A stretch of 6,381 bases of DNA from an uncultured Fimbriimonadales bacterium (GCA_937934465.1 CALGZO010000027.1:1-6381), one strand, 5' to 3'. Counted from the stretch's first letter, positions 1 to 5,971 are shown. Numbers and translations are program-made. Notes: generated by a model from the sequence alone, not told the origin.

Positions 1-4
1 AGCG

Positions 5-961
5 ATGGTTCGGCGATGGCTCTGGCTCGGTGGTCTCATTTGGTGCGTGGCGTGGGCGCAGACGGAGACGCGCGTCTATTCGCTGTTCCCGTCGCCCGGC
101 GATTGGTTCACACACAGTGGCGCCAACTATGCGTTCTTTCCCTTCTTCCATCAGTGGAACTGGTACTATGGGCATGTGCAGCGCGACGGCGTGGTCGGCA
201 TTCGCACGGACTACCCCCGCTCGGGCAACGGCTCAGTCGTTTTCTATACGCCAACCACACTGGCGAAGTCCGACATAGAGTTTCGGTTCTTGGATGGTCA
301 GACCTACTGGGGACGCCTGCGCGACTTGGAATGGCTGTCCTATGAGTGGTATCGCGACGGGCAAAGTACGGTTGGCGCTCACATTCATCTTCCCCTGCGT
401 ATTTATGTGGGGAACCTGGACGCGCAGGGGCGTATTCGCGAGTTGGGTTATCTGATCTACGAACGCTCGTTGAACGGGGGCGGCGCTGTGCCCGTGAACA
501 GTTGGGTTCACGAGGAGGTGGCTGCCTCGAACCGTCGGTTTTGGCAGAACCCTATCAACGGGGGCAACTTTTTTGATGCGCAGCCGTTGTCGGTATGGCA
601 GTCCGACGAGGGCTACCAGCCGCGCGAGGGCAATCGGGTGGGCGTGCGCTATAATGGGGACAGCGTTGTCTGTGGCGTGAGCGTCGGCGCGGGCACAGGG
701 TGGGACGGCGTGTTCGTCGGCGCAGTGGACAATATCGTGCTGCGATTTCGCAACGGCGTCTCGCTGCATTTCAACTTTGAAGTGCGTCCAGCAGGCGATG
801 TGAACGGCGACGGTATGGTGGATGACGCCGATTTGCTGCAGGTTCTCATGTTGTTTGGCGCGAGCTGTTCTGCGTATTGCCCTTACGACCTCAACCGCGA
901 TGGTACCGTTGACGACGCTGACCTGCTGATTGTGCTGATGCACTTCGGAACAGGCGGCTAA
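5..961 (+). CDS. Secreted protein of unknown function with C-terminal dockerin-type calcium repeats
   Basis: This 318-residue protein starts with a classical Sec signal peptide: Arg3-Arg4, a hydrophobic Trp/Leu-rich core at residues 5-17, and an Ala16-Trp17-Ala18 cleavage site before Gln19. The complete signal peptide supports the ATG at 5, but only 4 nt lie upstream, so no ribosome site can be judged. Residues about 20-255 are rich in aromatic residues, Gly and alternating hydrophobics, as in a beta-sandwich or lectin-like fold; I see no catalytic motif and do not recognise the family. Residues 264-285 and 294-315 are two dockerin-type loops with the D-x-N-x-D-G pattern (D265, N267, D269, D276; D295, N297, D299, D306), each followed by a Leu-rich helix ending in Phe-Gly. 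The linker holds Cys288 and Cys292, possibly a disulfide. Dockerins bind calcium and, in cellulosomes, cohesins; outside cellulosomes such repeats are common on exported proteins with uncertain roles. Likely exported and surface-associated or released. Confidence 0.85.
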   Translation: MVRRWLWLGGLIWCVAWAQTETRVYSLFPSPGDWFTHSGANYAFFPFFHQWNWYYGHVQRDGVVGIRTDYPRSGNGSVVFYTPTTLAKSDIEFRFLDGQTYWGRLRDLEWLSYEWYRDGQSTVGAHIHLPLRIYVGNLDAQGRIRELGYLIYERSLNGGGAVPVNSWVHEEVAASNRRFWQNPINGGNFFDAQPLSVWQSDEGYQPREGNRVGVRYNGDSVVCGVSVGAGTGWDGVFVGAVDNIVLRFRNGVSLHFNFEVRPAGDVNGDGMVDDADLLQVLMLFGASCSAYCPYDLNRDGTVDDADLLIVLMHFGTGG

Positions 962-1088
962 CAGACAGCACAGAAAATTATGGAAGCAGCTTTACCCCTT
1001 GACCTGCTCGCTTGCGGCGAGAGGCGGCTGGTGAGGGTACAAGTTTTGCGTTCACCTGTGCATTGATGTGCGACGGCACGCCGCTGTT

Positions 1089-1192
1089 TTTGAACCTCCT
1101 CCGTAGGTTCCCACTACGCAGTAGGGGGAACCGTGTCTTGCAACAAACGGTTCCTCTTGCTTGCAGTGGGAACCTGCAGGAGGAGGTTCAAA
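1089..1192. repeat. Nested palindrome, cloverleaf-like, with 26-bp outer arms
   Basis: The outer arms 1089-1114 and 1166-1192 are complementary over 26 pairs, with one bulged A (1178) and one G-T pair (T1104/G1176). The enclosed 51 bases contain two further palindromes: CTAC-GCA-GTAG (1114-1124) and GGAACCGT/ACGGTTCC (1127-1134 with 1147-1154, 12-nt loop). As RNA or single-stranded DNA this would fold as a closing stem with two branches. The arms themselves each contain the smaller palindrome GAACCT/AGGTTC, so each can also form its own hairpin. It could be a REP/MITE-like mobile repeat, a structured RNA or a protein-binding site. There is no target-site duplication that I can see and no T-run to make it a terminator. 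Confidence 0.8.
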
Positions 1193-1228
1193 GTCTCGCC
1201 AATCACATCCAACGCCTCGCACACGGCA

Positions 1229-1263
1229 GCTGGGGAACCTGAGAGAGGGTTCAAAACCCCAGC
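1229..1263. repeat. Third, diverged copy of the GGGAACCT...GGTTCAAA unit, forming a bulged hairpin
   Basis: GCTGGGG (1229-1235) pairs perfectly with CCCCAGC (1257-1263). Inside it AACC (1236-1239) pairs with GGTT (1248-1251), leaving a CAAAA bulge (1252-1256) and a loop of GA repeats. The core, GGGAACCT followed after a few bases by GGTTCAAA, matches the right arm of the 1089-1192 palindrome in the same orientation, and its left arm in inverse orientation. The three copies therefore look like one repeat family that has duplicated and diverged locally. Confidence 0.6.
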
Positions 1264-1291
1264 CTCTCTCCCGCGATTCGGGAGAAGGGCT
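1261..1291. repeat. C-rich hairpin, TCTCCCG/CGGGAGA stem
   Basis: TCTCCCG (1267-1273) pairs exactly with CGGGAGA (1279-1285) around the loop CGATT. The stem can be lengthened to AGCC/GGCT (1261-1264 with 1288-1291) across one mismatch and one wobble pair. It is followed by a G-rich stretch and an A-run, not a T-run, so it is not an intrinsic terminator on the plus strand. The sequence type (CTCTCCCG-loop-CGGGAGA next to G/C-rich flanks) is like palindromic intergenic repeats seen in many bacterial genomes. It competes with two other pairings: 1229-1235/1257-1263, and GAGAGAGG (1241-1248) with CCTCTCTC (1263-1270). Confidence 0.6.
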
Positions 1292-1334
1292 ATGGGTAGG
1301 GGCTAAAAAAACACATACACCTGATTTTTCGAAC

Positions 1335-1360
1335 ACCCTCACCTTCCCCTTTCGGAGGGT
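1335..1360. repeat. Inverted repeat ACCCTC/GAGGGT ending in the -10 box
   Basis: ACCCTC at 1335-1340 is the exact reverse complement of GAGGGT at 1355-1360, with 14 bases between. The right half overlaps the first base of the predicted -10 box of the ABC exporter gene, so it could be an operator for a dimeric regulator. A six-base match at this distance can also arise by chance in such C/G-rich DNA. Confidence 0.3.
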
Positions 1361-1365
1361 ACAAT
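1358..1365 (+). promoter_or_regulatory. Predicted -10 box (GGTACAAT) of the ABC exporter gene
   Basis: TACAAT at 1360-1365 matches the bacterial -10 consensus at five of six positions and is preceded by GG, as in the other four boxes of this window. Only 7 nt separate it from the GTG at 1373, so transcription would start at or within a base or two of the start codon. No recognisable -35 hexamer lies 16-18 nt upstream. GGAGG at 1354-1358 lies 14 nt before the GTG, too far for normal Shine-Dalgarno use and upstream of the predicted transcript start. Confidence 0.55.
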
Positions 1366-1372
1366 TTATGTT

Positions 1373-3103
1373 GTGGATGCGACCGAACGCCGATTTTGGC
1401 GCTATGTGGCGGCGCAGTGGCGACCGCTTGCTGTCGCGCTGCTCTGCTCTGTCGGCGTCACTGCCATCACAGGCTACACCGCCTACCTGCTGGAGCAAGT
1501 GATTCGCTCGATGGATATGCGCGACTCGGCGATGCTGAACCGCGTCTCGCTGACCGTGATAGGCGTGTTCGCGCTGAAGTGGTTCTTCTCCTACGGGCAG
1601 ATGTACTACCTTGCGCTCGCGGGTCAGTGGATGACCGCTCGGCTGCGCGAGGACATCTATGCGCACCTGCAACGGCTGCCGCTGGGGTTCTTCCAGTCGC
1701 GTCAGGTCGGCTCGATTCAATCGATTCTCACCAACGATGTGCCCATCCTGCAGAGCGCGGCGACGATGGTGCGCGATGTGTTGGACGCGCCGCTGCGAAT
1801 TGTCGCTTTTTTAGTATATATCTACTTGCTGAACTGGCGACTGGCGTTGCTGGCGACGCTCTTCTTGCCGCTGATTGCGCTCCTGATTCAACGCTTGGGC
1901 AGGCAAGTGCGTCGGATTACGCACCAGACTCAGGGCGCGTTGGCGGGCGTCTCCGCGCTGGTGCAGGAGACCCTCGCGGGCGTGCGTGTGATTAAGACCT
2001 TCGTCGCCGAGGATCGCGAGATTGAGCGGTTCGTCGGTCGCAATCGCGAGGTGTTGCGCCACTCGTTGCGGGGCGAGCGGCGTCGGGCGCGTCTGCGTCC
2101 CACAGTGGAGTTCATCGGCGCGGCGAGCATCGCGCTCGTGCTGTGGTTCGGCGGGCAGGAGGTGGCGCGCGGGCAGATGACCACCGCGCAACTGCTGAGT
2201 TTCCTTTTCCTGCTGCACCAGATTGCGCAGGCGGCGGCGGGCGTGGGCGCAATTCAGCTCACGCGCAGTCAGGTACGCGCCGCAGCGCAGCGCATCTTCC
2301 GTGAGGCGCTCGATGTGGAGCCAGAGGCATACGACGCGCCCGACGCCCAGCCCCTGCCGCCGCTCAAAGGGCATATCCAGTACGAGCGCGTCTCGTTCCG
2401 CTACCCCACAGGCGAGCCTGCCCTGCGCGAGGTCTCCTTCGAAATCCAGCCCGGCGAGGTCGTCGCGCTGGTGGGGCATTCGGGCGCGGGCAAAAGCACG
2501 CTGGTAGACCTGCTGCTGCGCTTCTACACCCCTCAGGAGGGGGTCATTCGGCTCGATGGCTACGATATCCAGCAGGCGACTTTGGAGAGCCTGCGCGCAC
2601 AGGTGGGCGTGGTGCCCCAGCAGACGGTGCTGTTCGTGGGCACGGTCGCCGAGAACATCGCCTACGGCAAGCCCGACGCCACACGCGCCGAGATTGAGCG
2701 CGCCGCGCAGCTCGCGCACGCCCACGAGTTCATCATGCGCCTGCCCGACGGCTACGACACGCTGATTGGCGACAGGGGCGTGCGCCTATCGGGCGGCGAG
2801 GCGCAACGAATCGCCATCGCGCGCGCCCTGCTGCGCAACCCGCGCATCCTCATCTTGGACGAAGCGACCGCCTCGTTAGACCCACTGGCGGAGCGCTCTA
2901 TCCAGCAGGTCATCGAAGAAGGGCGCGGCGTGCGCACGACGCTCATCATCGCTCACCGCTGGACAACCGTGCAGTGCGCCGACCGCGTGCTGGTGCTGGA
3001 GCGCGGCAGGTTGGTGGAGCAAGGACGCCACGAAGAGCTCGCCCAGCGCGGCGGCGCATACGCCAAACTCTACCAAGCCGCCCTGCTGGAGCCTATCGGA
3101 TAG
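1373..3103 (+). CDS. ABCB/MsbA-like ABC exporter half-transporter (fused membrane and ATPase domains)
   Basis: At 576 residues this is the usual size for a type IV (MsbA/ABCB-like) half-transporter, which works as a dimer in the inner membrane and exports hydrophobic compounds, lipids or peptides using ATP. The first half (about residues 17-310) has six hydrophobic segments, beginning with 17-40, and the Arg-rich cytoplasmic loops typical of this fold. The ATPase domain follows from about 335: Walker A G368-H-S-G-A-G-K374-S-T, Q-loop Q416, signature L472-S-G-G-E476, Walker B ending D496 with catalytic E497, D-loop S501-L-D503, and switch H528. All are intact, so a homodimer could be active. 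The GTG at 1373 is the first possible common start after an in-frame stop at 1322-1324. The substrate cannot be read from the sequence; a lipid or envelope cargo would suit the VanW and MscS neighbours, which is inference. VanW begins 22 bp downstream. Confidence 0.95.
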   Translation: MDATERRFWRYVAAQWRPLAVALLCSVGVTAITGYTAYLLEQVIRSMDMRDSAMLNRVSLTVIGVFALKWFFSYGQMYYLALAGQWMTARLREDIYAHLQRLPLGFFQSRQVGSIQSILTNDVPILQSAATMVRDVLDAPLRIVAFLVYIYLLNWRLALLATLFLPLIALLIQRLGRQVRRITHQTQGALAGVSALVQETLAGVRVIKTFVAEDREIERFVGRNREVLRHSLRGERRRARLRPTVEFIGAASIALVLWFGGQEVARGQMTTAQLLSFLFLLHQIAQAAAGVGAIQLTRSQVRAAAQRIFREALDVEPEAYDAPDAQPLPPLKGHIQYERVSFRYPTGEPALREVSFEIQPGEVVALVGHSGAGKSTLVDLLLRFYTPQEGVIRLDGYDIQQATLESLRAQVGVVPQQTVLFVGTVAENIAYGKPDATRAEIERAAQLAHAHEFIMRLPDGYDTLIGDRGVRLSGGEAQRIAIARALLRNPRILILDEATASLDPLAERSIQQVIEEGRGVRTTLIIAHRWTTVQCADRVLVLERGRLVEQGRHEELAQRGGAYAKLYQAALLEPIG

Positions 3104-3107
3104 ACGC

Positions 3108-3115
3108 GGTATAAT
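3108..3115 (+). promoter_or_regulatory. Predicted -10 box (GGTATAAT) of the VanW-domain gene
   Basis: A perfect TATAAT (3110-3115) preceded by GG lies in the 22-bp gap between the ABC exporter stop and the next ATG. Ten nt separate it from the ATG at 3126, giving a predicted leader of roughly 0-4 nt. There is no purine-rich ribosome site in the gap. A -35 match is poor (CTGGAG near 3086-3091, inside the preceding gene). It suggests the gene is transcribed separately as well as, or instead of, by read-through. Confidence 0.6.
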
Positions 3116-3125
3116 ATCTCTGCTC

Positions 3126-4484
3126 ATGAAACGCCAGTGGATGGGTGGAACACTGCTCAGTGCGTTGGGGCTACTCGGGATGGTCGCAGGCGCGCTGCTC
3201 TGGACGGTCAGCCGAGACGCGCCCCTGCCGCACGGAGTGCAGTTAGCCGGGTATTCGCTGGCAGGAGTGCGCCCCAGCCAACTCCAAACGCACCTGCAGA
3301 CCCTACGCGCAGTATTGGCGGAGCAGCCCATCGTGGCGCAGCCAGCCCCCCAACGCCTCACCCGCCTCAAAGAGTGGGGGGTGGAACTGGATGTCGCTGA
3401 GACGCAGCAAGCACTCACCGACGCATGGGCGCGCACGCCCCTGTGGGAACGAATGTTCGGCAACCCACGCATCGCCATCGCGCCCCGATGGGCAATCATC
3501 CCCGAGCTGTTCCAAGCGCAGCTGAGCCAGTTCCAGTTTCTGGAGCGCGCCCCGCGCGACGCCCAAGTGCGCTTCATAAACGGCGTCGTGCAAATCACGC
3601 CCAGCCAAACGGGGAGAACCCTCGACGCCGACGCGAGCCTTGCCAACCTGCTGAACGCCCTGACCGACCTGCCTGCAGCGCAAACCGCGTTCGAACTCGC
3701 CTTCGTCGAATCGCCCCCGCGTTTCACCACCGAACAAGCGCAACGCATCACAGGCGTGGTCGCCAGCTACACCACGCGCTTTCCGGGCTATCAAGCGTCG
3801 CGCAACCACAACATTCGGCTCGCCGCCGCCGCGCTGGACGGGCGCGTGCTGCTGCCCGGCGAGCGGCTCTCGTACAATCAGGCGGTGGGCAAACGCACGC
3901 TCCAGCAGGGGTTCCAACTTGCGCCCGTGATTATTCGCGGCGAGAAGCAACTGGGCGTCGGGGGGGGCATCTGCCAAGTCTCGTCCACTCTATTCAACGC
4001 CGCGCTACTTGCCGACCTCAAAATCGTGCGTCGGGCGAACCACTCGCTCCCTGTGGACTATGTACCGCTCGGTCGCGACGCTACCGTCACCGACACAGGC
4101 GTCGATTTCGTGATAGAGAACCCGTTCGATGAGCCGATAGCCCTGAGCGCGGAGCTGGGGCGCTCCTCGCTGACGCTTCGCGTCTTGGGGCGACCGCAGC
4201 CCCAGCGGCGCGTGATATTGAAGACCGCGCGTCAGCCGTTGCCCGCGCCCCCCGAAAAGCGTGTTCCCGACCCGAACTTGCCCGTCGGCGAGACGCGCGT
4301 GCTGAAAAAGGGCGCGGCAGGGTTCCGCGTCATCTTGTGGCGCGAGGTGTACGAGCAGGGGCAACTCGTCAAGCGCGAGCGCGTCGCAACCAGCATCTAC
4401 CGCGCACAGCCCCGTGTAATCGCTGTCGGCGCCAAGCCGACGCCTAACATCGCCCAACCAAACTCCCCTGAACAGGCTCCTTAG
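3126..4484 (+). CDS. Membrane-anchored VanW-domain protein with peptidoglycan-binding-like N-terminal region
   Basis: This 452-residue protein starts with a short basic end and one hydrophobic segment (about 7-27) that anchors it so the rest lies outside the membrane. Residues 31-50 (Gly-Val-x-Leu-Ala-Gly-Tyr-x-Leu-Ala-Gly-Val) and about 75-195, with N152-G-V-V and P159-x-x-x-G163-x-x-L-D167, resemble the putative peptidoglycan-binding domains found before VanW in YoaR-like proteins. The VanW domain spans about 222-350, with the hallmarks N227-H-N-I, L-P-G-E-R-x-S-Y-N and G279-G-G-I-C283-Q-V-S-S-T288. Residues about 385-437 resemble the G5-like end seen in this family, and the last 15 residues are Pro/Asn-rich. 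VanW is named after a gene in vancomycin-resistance clusters, but its biochemical role is not established and no resistance should be inferred. It sits 22 bp after the exporter and 18 bp before the channel gene, which fits a cell-wall role. Eight consecutive Gs (3960-3967) lie within the Gly-Gly-Gly codons. Confidence 0.92.
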   Translation: MKRQWMGGTLLSALGLLGMVAGALLWTVSRDAPLPHGVQLAGYSLAGVRPSQLQTHLQTLRAVLAEQPIVAQPAPQRLTRLKEWGVELDVAETQQALTDAWARTPLWERMFGNPRIAIAPRWAIIPELFQAQLSQFQFLERAPRDAQVRFINGVVQITPSQTGRTLDADASLANLLNALTDLPAAQTAFELAFVESPPRFTTEQAQRITGVVASYTTRFPGYQASRNHNIRLAAAALDGRVLLPGERLSYNQAVGKRTLQQGFQLAPVIIRGEKQLGVGGGICQVSSTLFNAALLADLKIVRRANHSLPVDYVPLGRDATVTDTGVDFVIENPFDEPIALSAELGRSSLTLRVLGRPQPQRRVILKTARQPLPAPPEKRVPDPNLPVGETRVLKKGAAGFRVILWREVYEQGQLVKRERVATSIYRAQPRVIAVGAKPTPNIAQPNSPEQAP

Positions 4485-4486
4485 CG

Positions 4487-4494
4487 GGTAAAAT
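4487..4494 (+). promoter_or_regulatory. Predicted -10 box (GGTAAAAT) of the MscS-family gene
   Basis: TAAAAT (4489-4494), preceded by GG, lies in the 18-bp gap after the VanW stop and 8 nt before the GTG at 4503. The in-frame stop at 4482-4484 and the absence of any ATG, GTG or TTG in frame before 4503 fix the start. The predicted transcript start therefore falls on or next to the start codon. No Shine-Dalgarno sequence is present in the gap and no clear -35 box is seen. Confidence 0.5.
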
Positions 4495-4502
4495 TACCAA
4501 TT

Positions 4503-5306
4503 GTGCAAAGCACTCTCCTTCGCCTGTGGGAGCAGCACAGCAACGCCATCATCCAAAGCGCGTTGCAGATTGCTCTGATTATCGTGTTGTTGCTTGTAGC
4601 TCGCGTGATTGGCGGGCGTGTGATACTGCTCATCACGCGCGCCCTCACCCGAAAAATCGACCTCTCCGAGCGCAGGCAAGCGCAGATTCGCACCGTCAGC
4701 GCGATTCTCAACAGTGTGCTGGGCTATGTGCTGCTGTTTGTGGGCGTTCTCAGCATTTTAGGCGCGTTGGGGGTGAACTTGGGACCTGTGCTGGCGACGG
4801 CAGGCGTAACGGGGTTGGCGATTAGTTTGGGCGCGCAACAGATTGTGCGCGATGTGCTGAACGGCTTCTTCATCCTGGTGGAAGATCAGTTCGCTGTGGG
4901 CGAGGAGGTAACTATCGAGGGCGTTCACGGCGTGGTCGAAACGATGGGCATGCGTATCACGCGCGTGCGCGACGACCAAGGCAGGCTTATCACCTTCTCC
5001 AATAGCAGCATCACTCGTGTGATTAACCACAGTCGTGGGCGCGCCGCTGTGAGCTTGGAGGTGGGCGTCGCGGCGGAGTACGGGTTGGCGCAGGCGCGCG
5101 AATGGCTGTCGGGAGCTGTGCGCGCCTTCCGATGCCCCGACCTGGCGAGCGAGTTGGAAGTGCACGGACCGCGCACGCTCGACGCCGCGCGCTATGTGTT
5201 TCAGATTCGCGGACAGGCGACGCCCCAACGCGCGGAAGCCGTCGCCGACGCCCTGCGCGAACATCTGCTGACTCAAGCGCAAGCCGACAGCGTGCCGCTC
5301 CGCTAA
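4503..5306 (+). CDS. MscS-family small-conductance mechanosensitive channel
   Basis: The 267-residue product is close in size to E. coli MscS (286 residues) and should form a heptameric inner-membrane channel that opens under membrane tension to release solutes after hypo-osmotic shock. Three hydrophobic segments are visible: about 14-38, 64-88 and 94-124. The third is the pore helix, with the small-residue pattern A98-T-A-G-V-T-G-L-A-I-S-L-G110-A-Q and the following D117-V-L-N-G-F-F-I-L-V-E-D-Q-F typical of the family. Residues 132-180 form the beta domain (V-G-E-E-V-x-I-E-G-V-x-G-x-V-E, then I-T-F-S-N-S and V-I-N-H-S), and 181-267 the C-terminal alpha/beta part. GTG at 4503 is the first in-frame start after a stop at 4482-4484. 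The stop TAA overlaps by two bases the stop of the convergent protease gene. Same-strand placement with VanW and the exporter suggests an envelope-stress grouping, which is inference. Confidence 0.95.
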   Translation: MQSTLLRLWEQHSNAIIQSALQIALIIVLLLVARVIGGRVILLITRALTRKIDLSERRQAQIRTVSAILNSVLGYVLLFVGVLSILGALGVNLGPVLATAGVTGLAISLGAQQIVRDVLNGFFILVEDQFAVGEEVTIEGVHGVVETMGMRITRVRDDQGRLITFSNSSITRVINHSRGRAAVSLEVGVAAEYGLAQAREWLSGAVRAFRCPDLASELEVHGPRTLDAARYVFQIRGQATPQRAEAVADALREHLLTQAQADSVPLR

Positions 5307-5971
5307 TGCGGGCATCCACACCGAATCGTCGCCTGCACGGGACGCTCGCCGCCCTCGCGCGGCGCCACCCGCGAACGCGCCAAAAAGTGGTTGCAATACG
5401 CCGTTTTGAAAGTGTTGAGGTCGTTCAGAGTAATCTCCAGCGGCACATTCGAGGTAAAGGTGGGGTACATCATATCCTCGGCGTTCGCGCTGTGCCCGCC
5501 GATTCCGAGCGCATGCCCGAACTCGTGCGCCGCCACGCTGCGAATGTCTATCGGATTGCCCCCCTGAATGCCTATCTCGACCTTCGCGCTCACCAACCGC
5601 CCGCTGCTCGGATAATAGGTGTAGGTCGTCAGCCCGTTGCGTGTGTCGGGTTTGAAATACACTTTGATTTGCGCAGCGTCGGGACTATTCACCTGCCGAT
5701 AGCGCACGATGAACCCTGTCGCCTGCACCCACTGGTCGAAGCCCTGCAGCGCGAGTTGACGATAATAGTCGGAGTAGTTCGCATCGCGCTCAAAATAGAC
5801 CGTGACAGGGAACTGCTCCCAGTAGAGGAGCCGTTCAAGCTGGGGCACATAGTTCGGGACGAAGGTATCGGCGGAGCAGACGCGCAGCTCGCTGCTCCGC
5901 GCGCCGCCCCCGCCACAGCCCGCCAGCAATAGAGTCACGACAACGACCGCCGCCCCATACACTCTGCGCAT
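5303..5971 (-). CDS. Matrixin-like (M10-type) zinc metalloprotease lipoprotein
   Basis: This is a 222-residue protein read from the ATG at 5971-5969. It begins with Arg2-Arg3, a hydrophobic stretch (7-17) and the lipobox L16-A-G-C19, so it should be lipidated on Cys19 and held on the outer face of a membrane. A Gly/Ser linker follows. The catalytic region carries the metzincin zinc motif H149-E150-x-x-H153-x-x-G156-x-x-H160 followed by Ser161, as in matrixins, and a Met-turn Met-Met-Tyr-Pro at 167-170. It is compact, with no obvious N-terminal prodomain. After the catalytic domain comes an Arg/Pro-rich tail ending R217-C-G-C-P-H222, which resembles the Pro-Arg-Cys-Gly-x-Pro-Asp cysteine switch of matrix metalloproteases. 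A longer reading frame exists to 6136 but would place the lipobox in mid-protein, so I reject it. AGGTGA at 5976-5981 lies 4 nt before this ATG. Likely substrate: secreted or surface proteins. Confidence 0.9.
   Translation of the reverse strand: MRRVYGAAVVVVTLLLAGCGGGGARSSELRVCSADTFVPNYVPQLERLLYWEQFPVTVYFERDANYSDYYRQLALQGFDQWVQATGFIVRYRQVNSPDAAQIKVYFKPDTRNGLTTYTYYPSSGRLVSAKVEIGIQGGNPIDIRSVAAHEFGHALGIGGHSANAEDMMYPTFTSNVPLEITLNDLNTFKTAYCNHFLARSRVAPREGGERPVQATIRCGCPH

Larger units (their letters stand above)
962..1372. other. 411-bp repeat-rich non-coding region
   Basis: I find no credible gene here: the short reading frames run straight through palindromes and have no convincing start. The stretch holds a small hairpin (CTCGC/GCGAG, 1007-1021), a nested palindrome (1089-1192), a third copy of the same GGGAACCT...GGTTCAAA unit (1229-1263), a C-rich hairpin (1261-1291), an A7 run (1305-1311), and an inverted repeat touching the -10 box of the next gene (1335-1360). 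I see no intrinsic terminator for the upstream gene, since none of the hairpins is followed by a T-run on the plus strand. The clustering of related palindromic units in an intergenic space is typical of dispersed REP/MITE-like repeats, but copy number cannot be judged from this window. Confidence 0.75.

Noticed and set aside
233..943. A 236-codon open frame on the minus strand opposite the dockerin protein
   Set aside because: It is a compositional shadow in GC-rich DNA, His/Ala/Val-rich without recognisable domains, and lies entirely opposite a gene with a clear signal peptide and calcium loops.
1035..1043. GGGTACAAG, similar to the GGTAnAAT boxes
   Set aside because: The last base does not match the consensus, and no start codon 7-18 nt downstream opens more than a few codons.
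1012..1242. A 76-codon plus-strand frame in the repeat region
   Set aside because: It begins at a TTG without a ribosome site, reads through both arms of the nested palindrome and resembles no protein family.
1241..1270. TTCAAA between complementary G and C runs, resembling a tRNA T-arm
   Set aside because: No acceptor stem, D-arm or anticodon arm can be placed around it; the pairing is explained by the repeat units.
1261..1311. Hairpin followed by a seven-base A-run as an intrinsic terminator
   Set aside because: A plus-strand terminator needs a T-run after the stem. On the minus strand the T-run would come before the hairpin, so neither orientation works.
1806..1823. AT-rich patch with TTTTTTA and TATATA inside the exporter gene, resembling an internal promoter
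   Set aside because: It encodes a hydrophobic, Tyr/Ile-rich part of a membrane segment, which explains the base composition, and no downstream start is associated with it.
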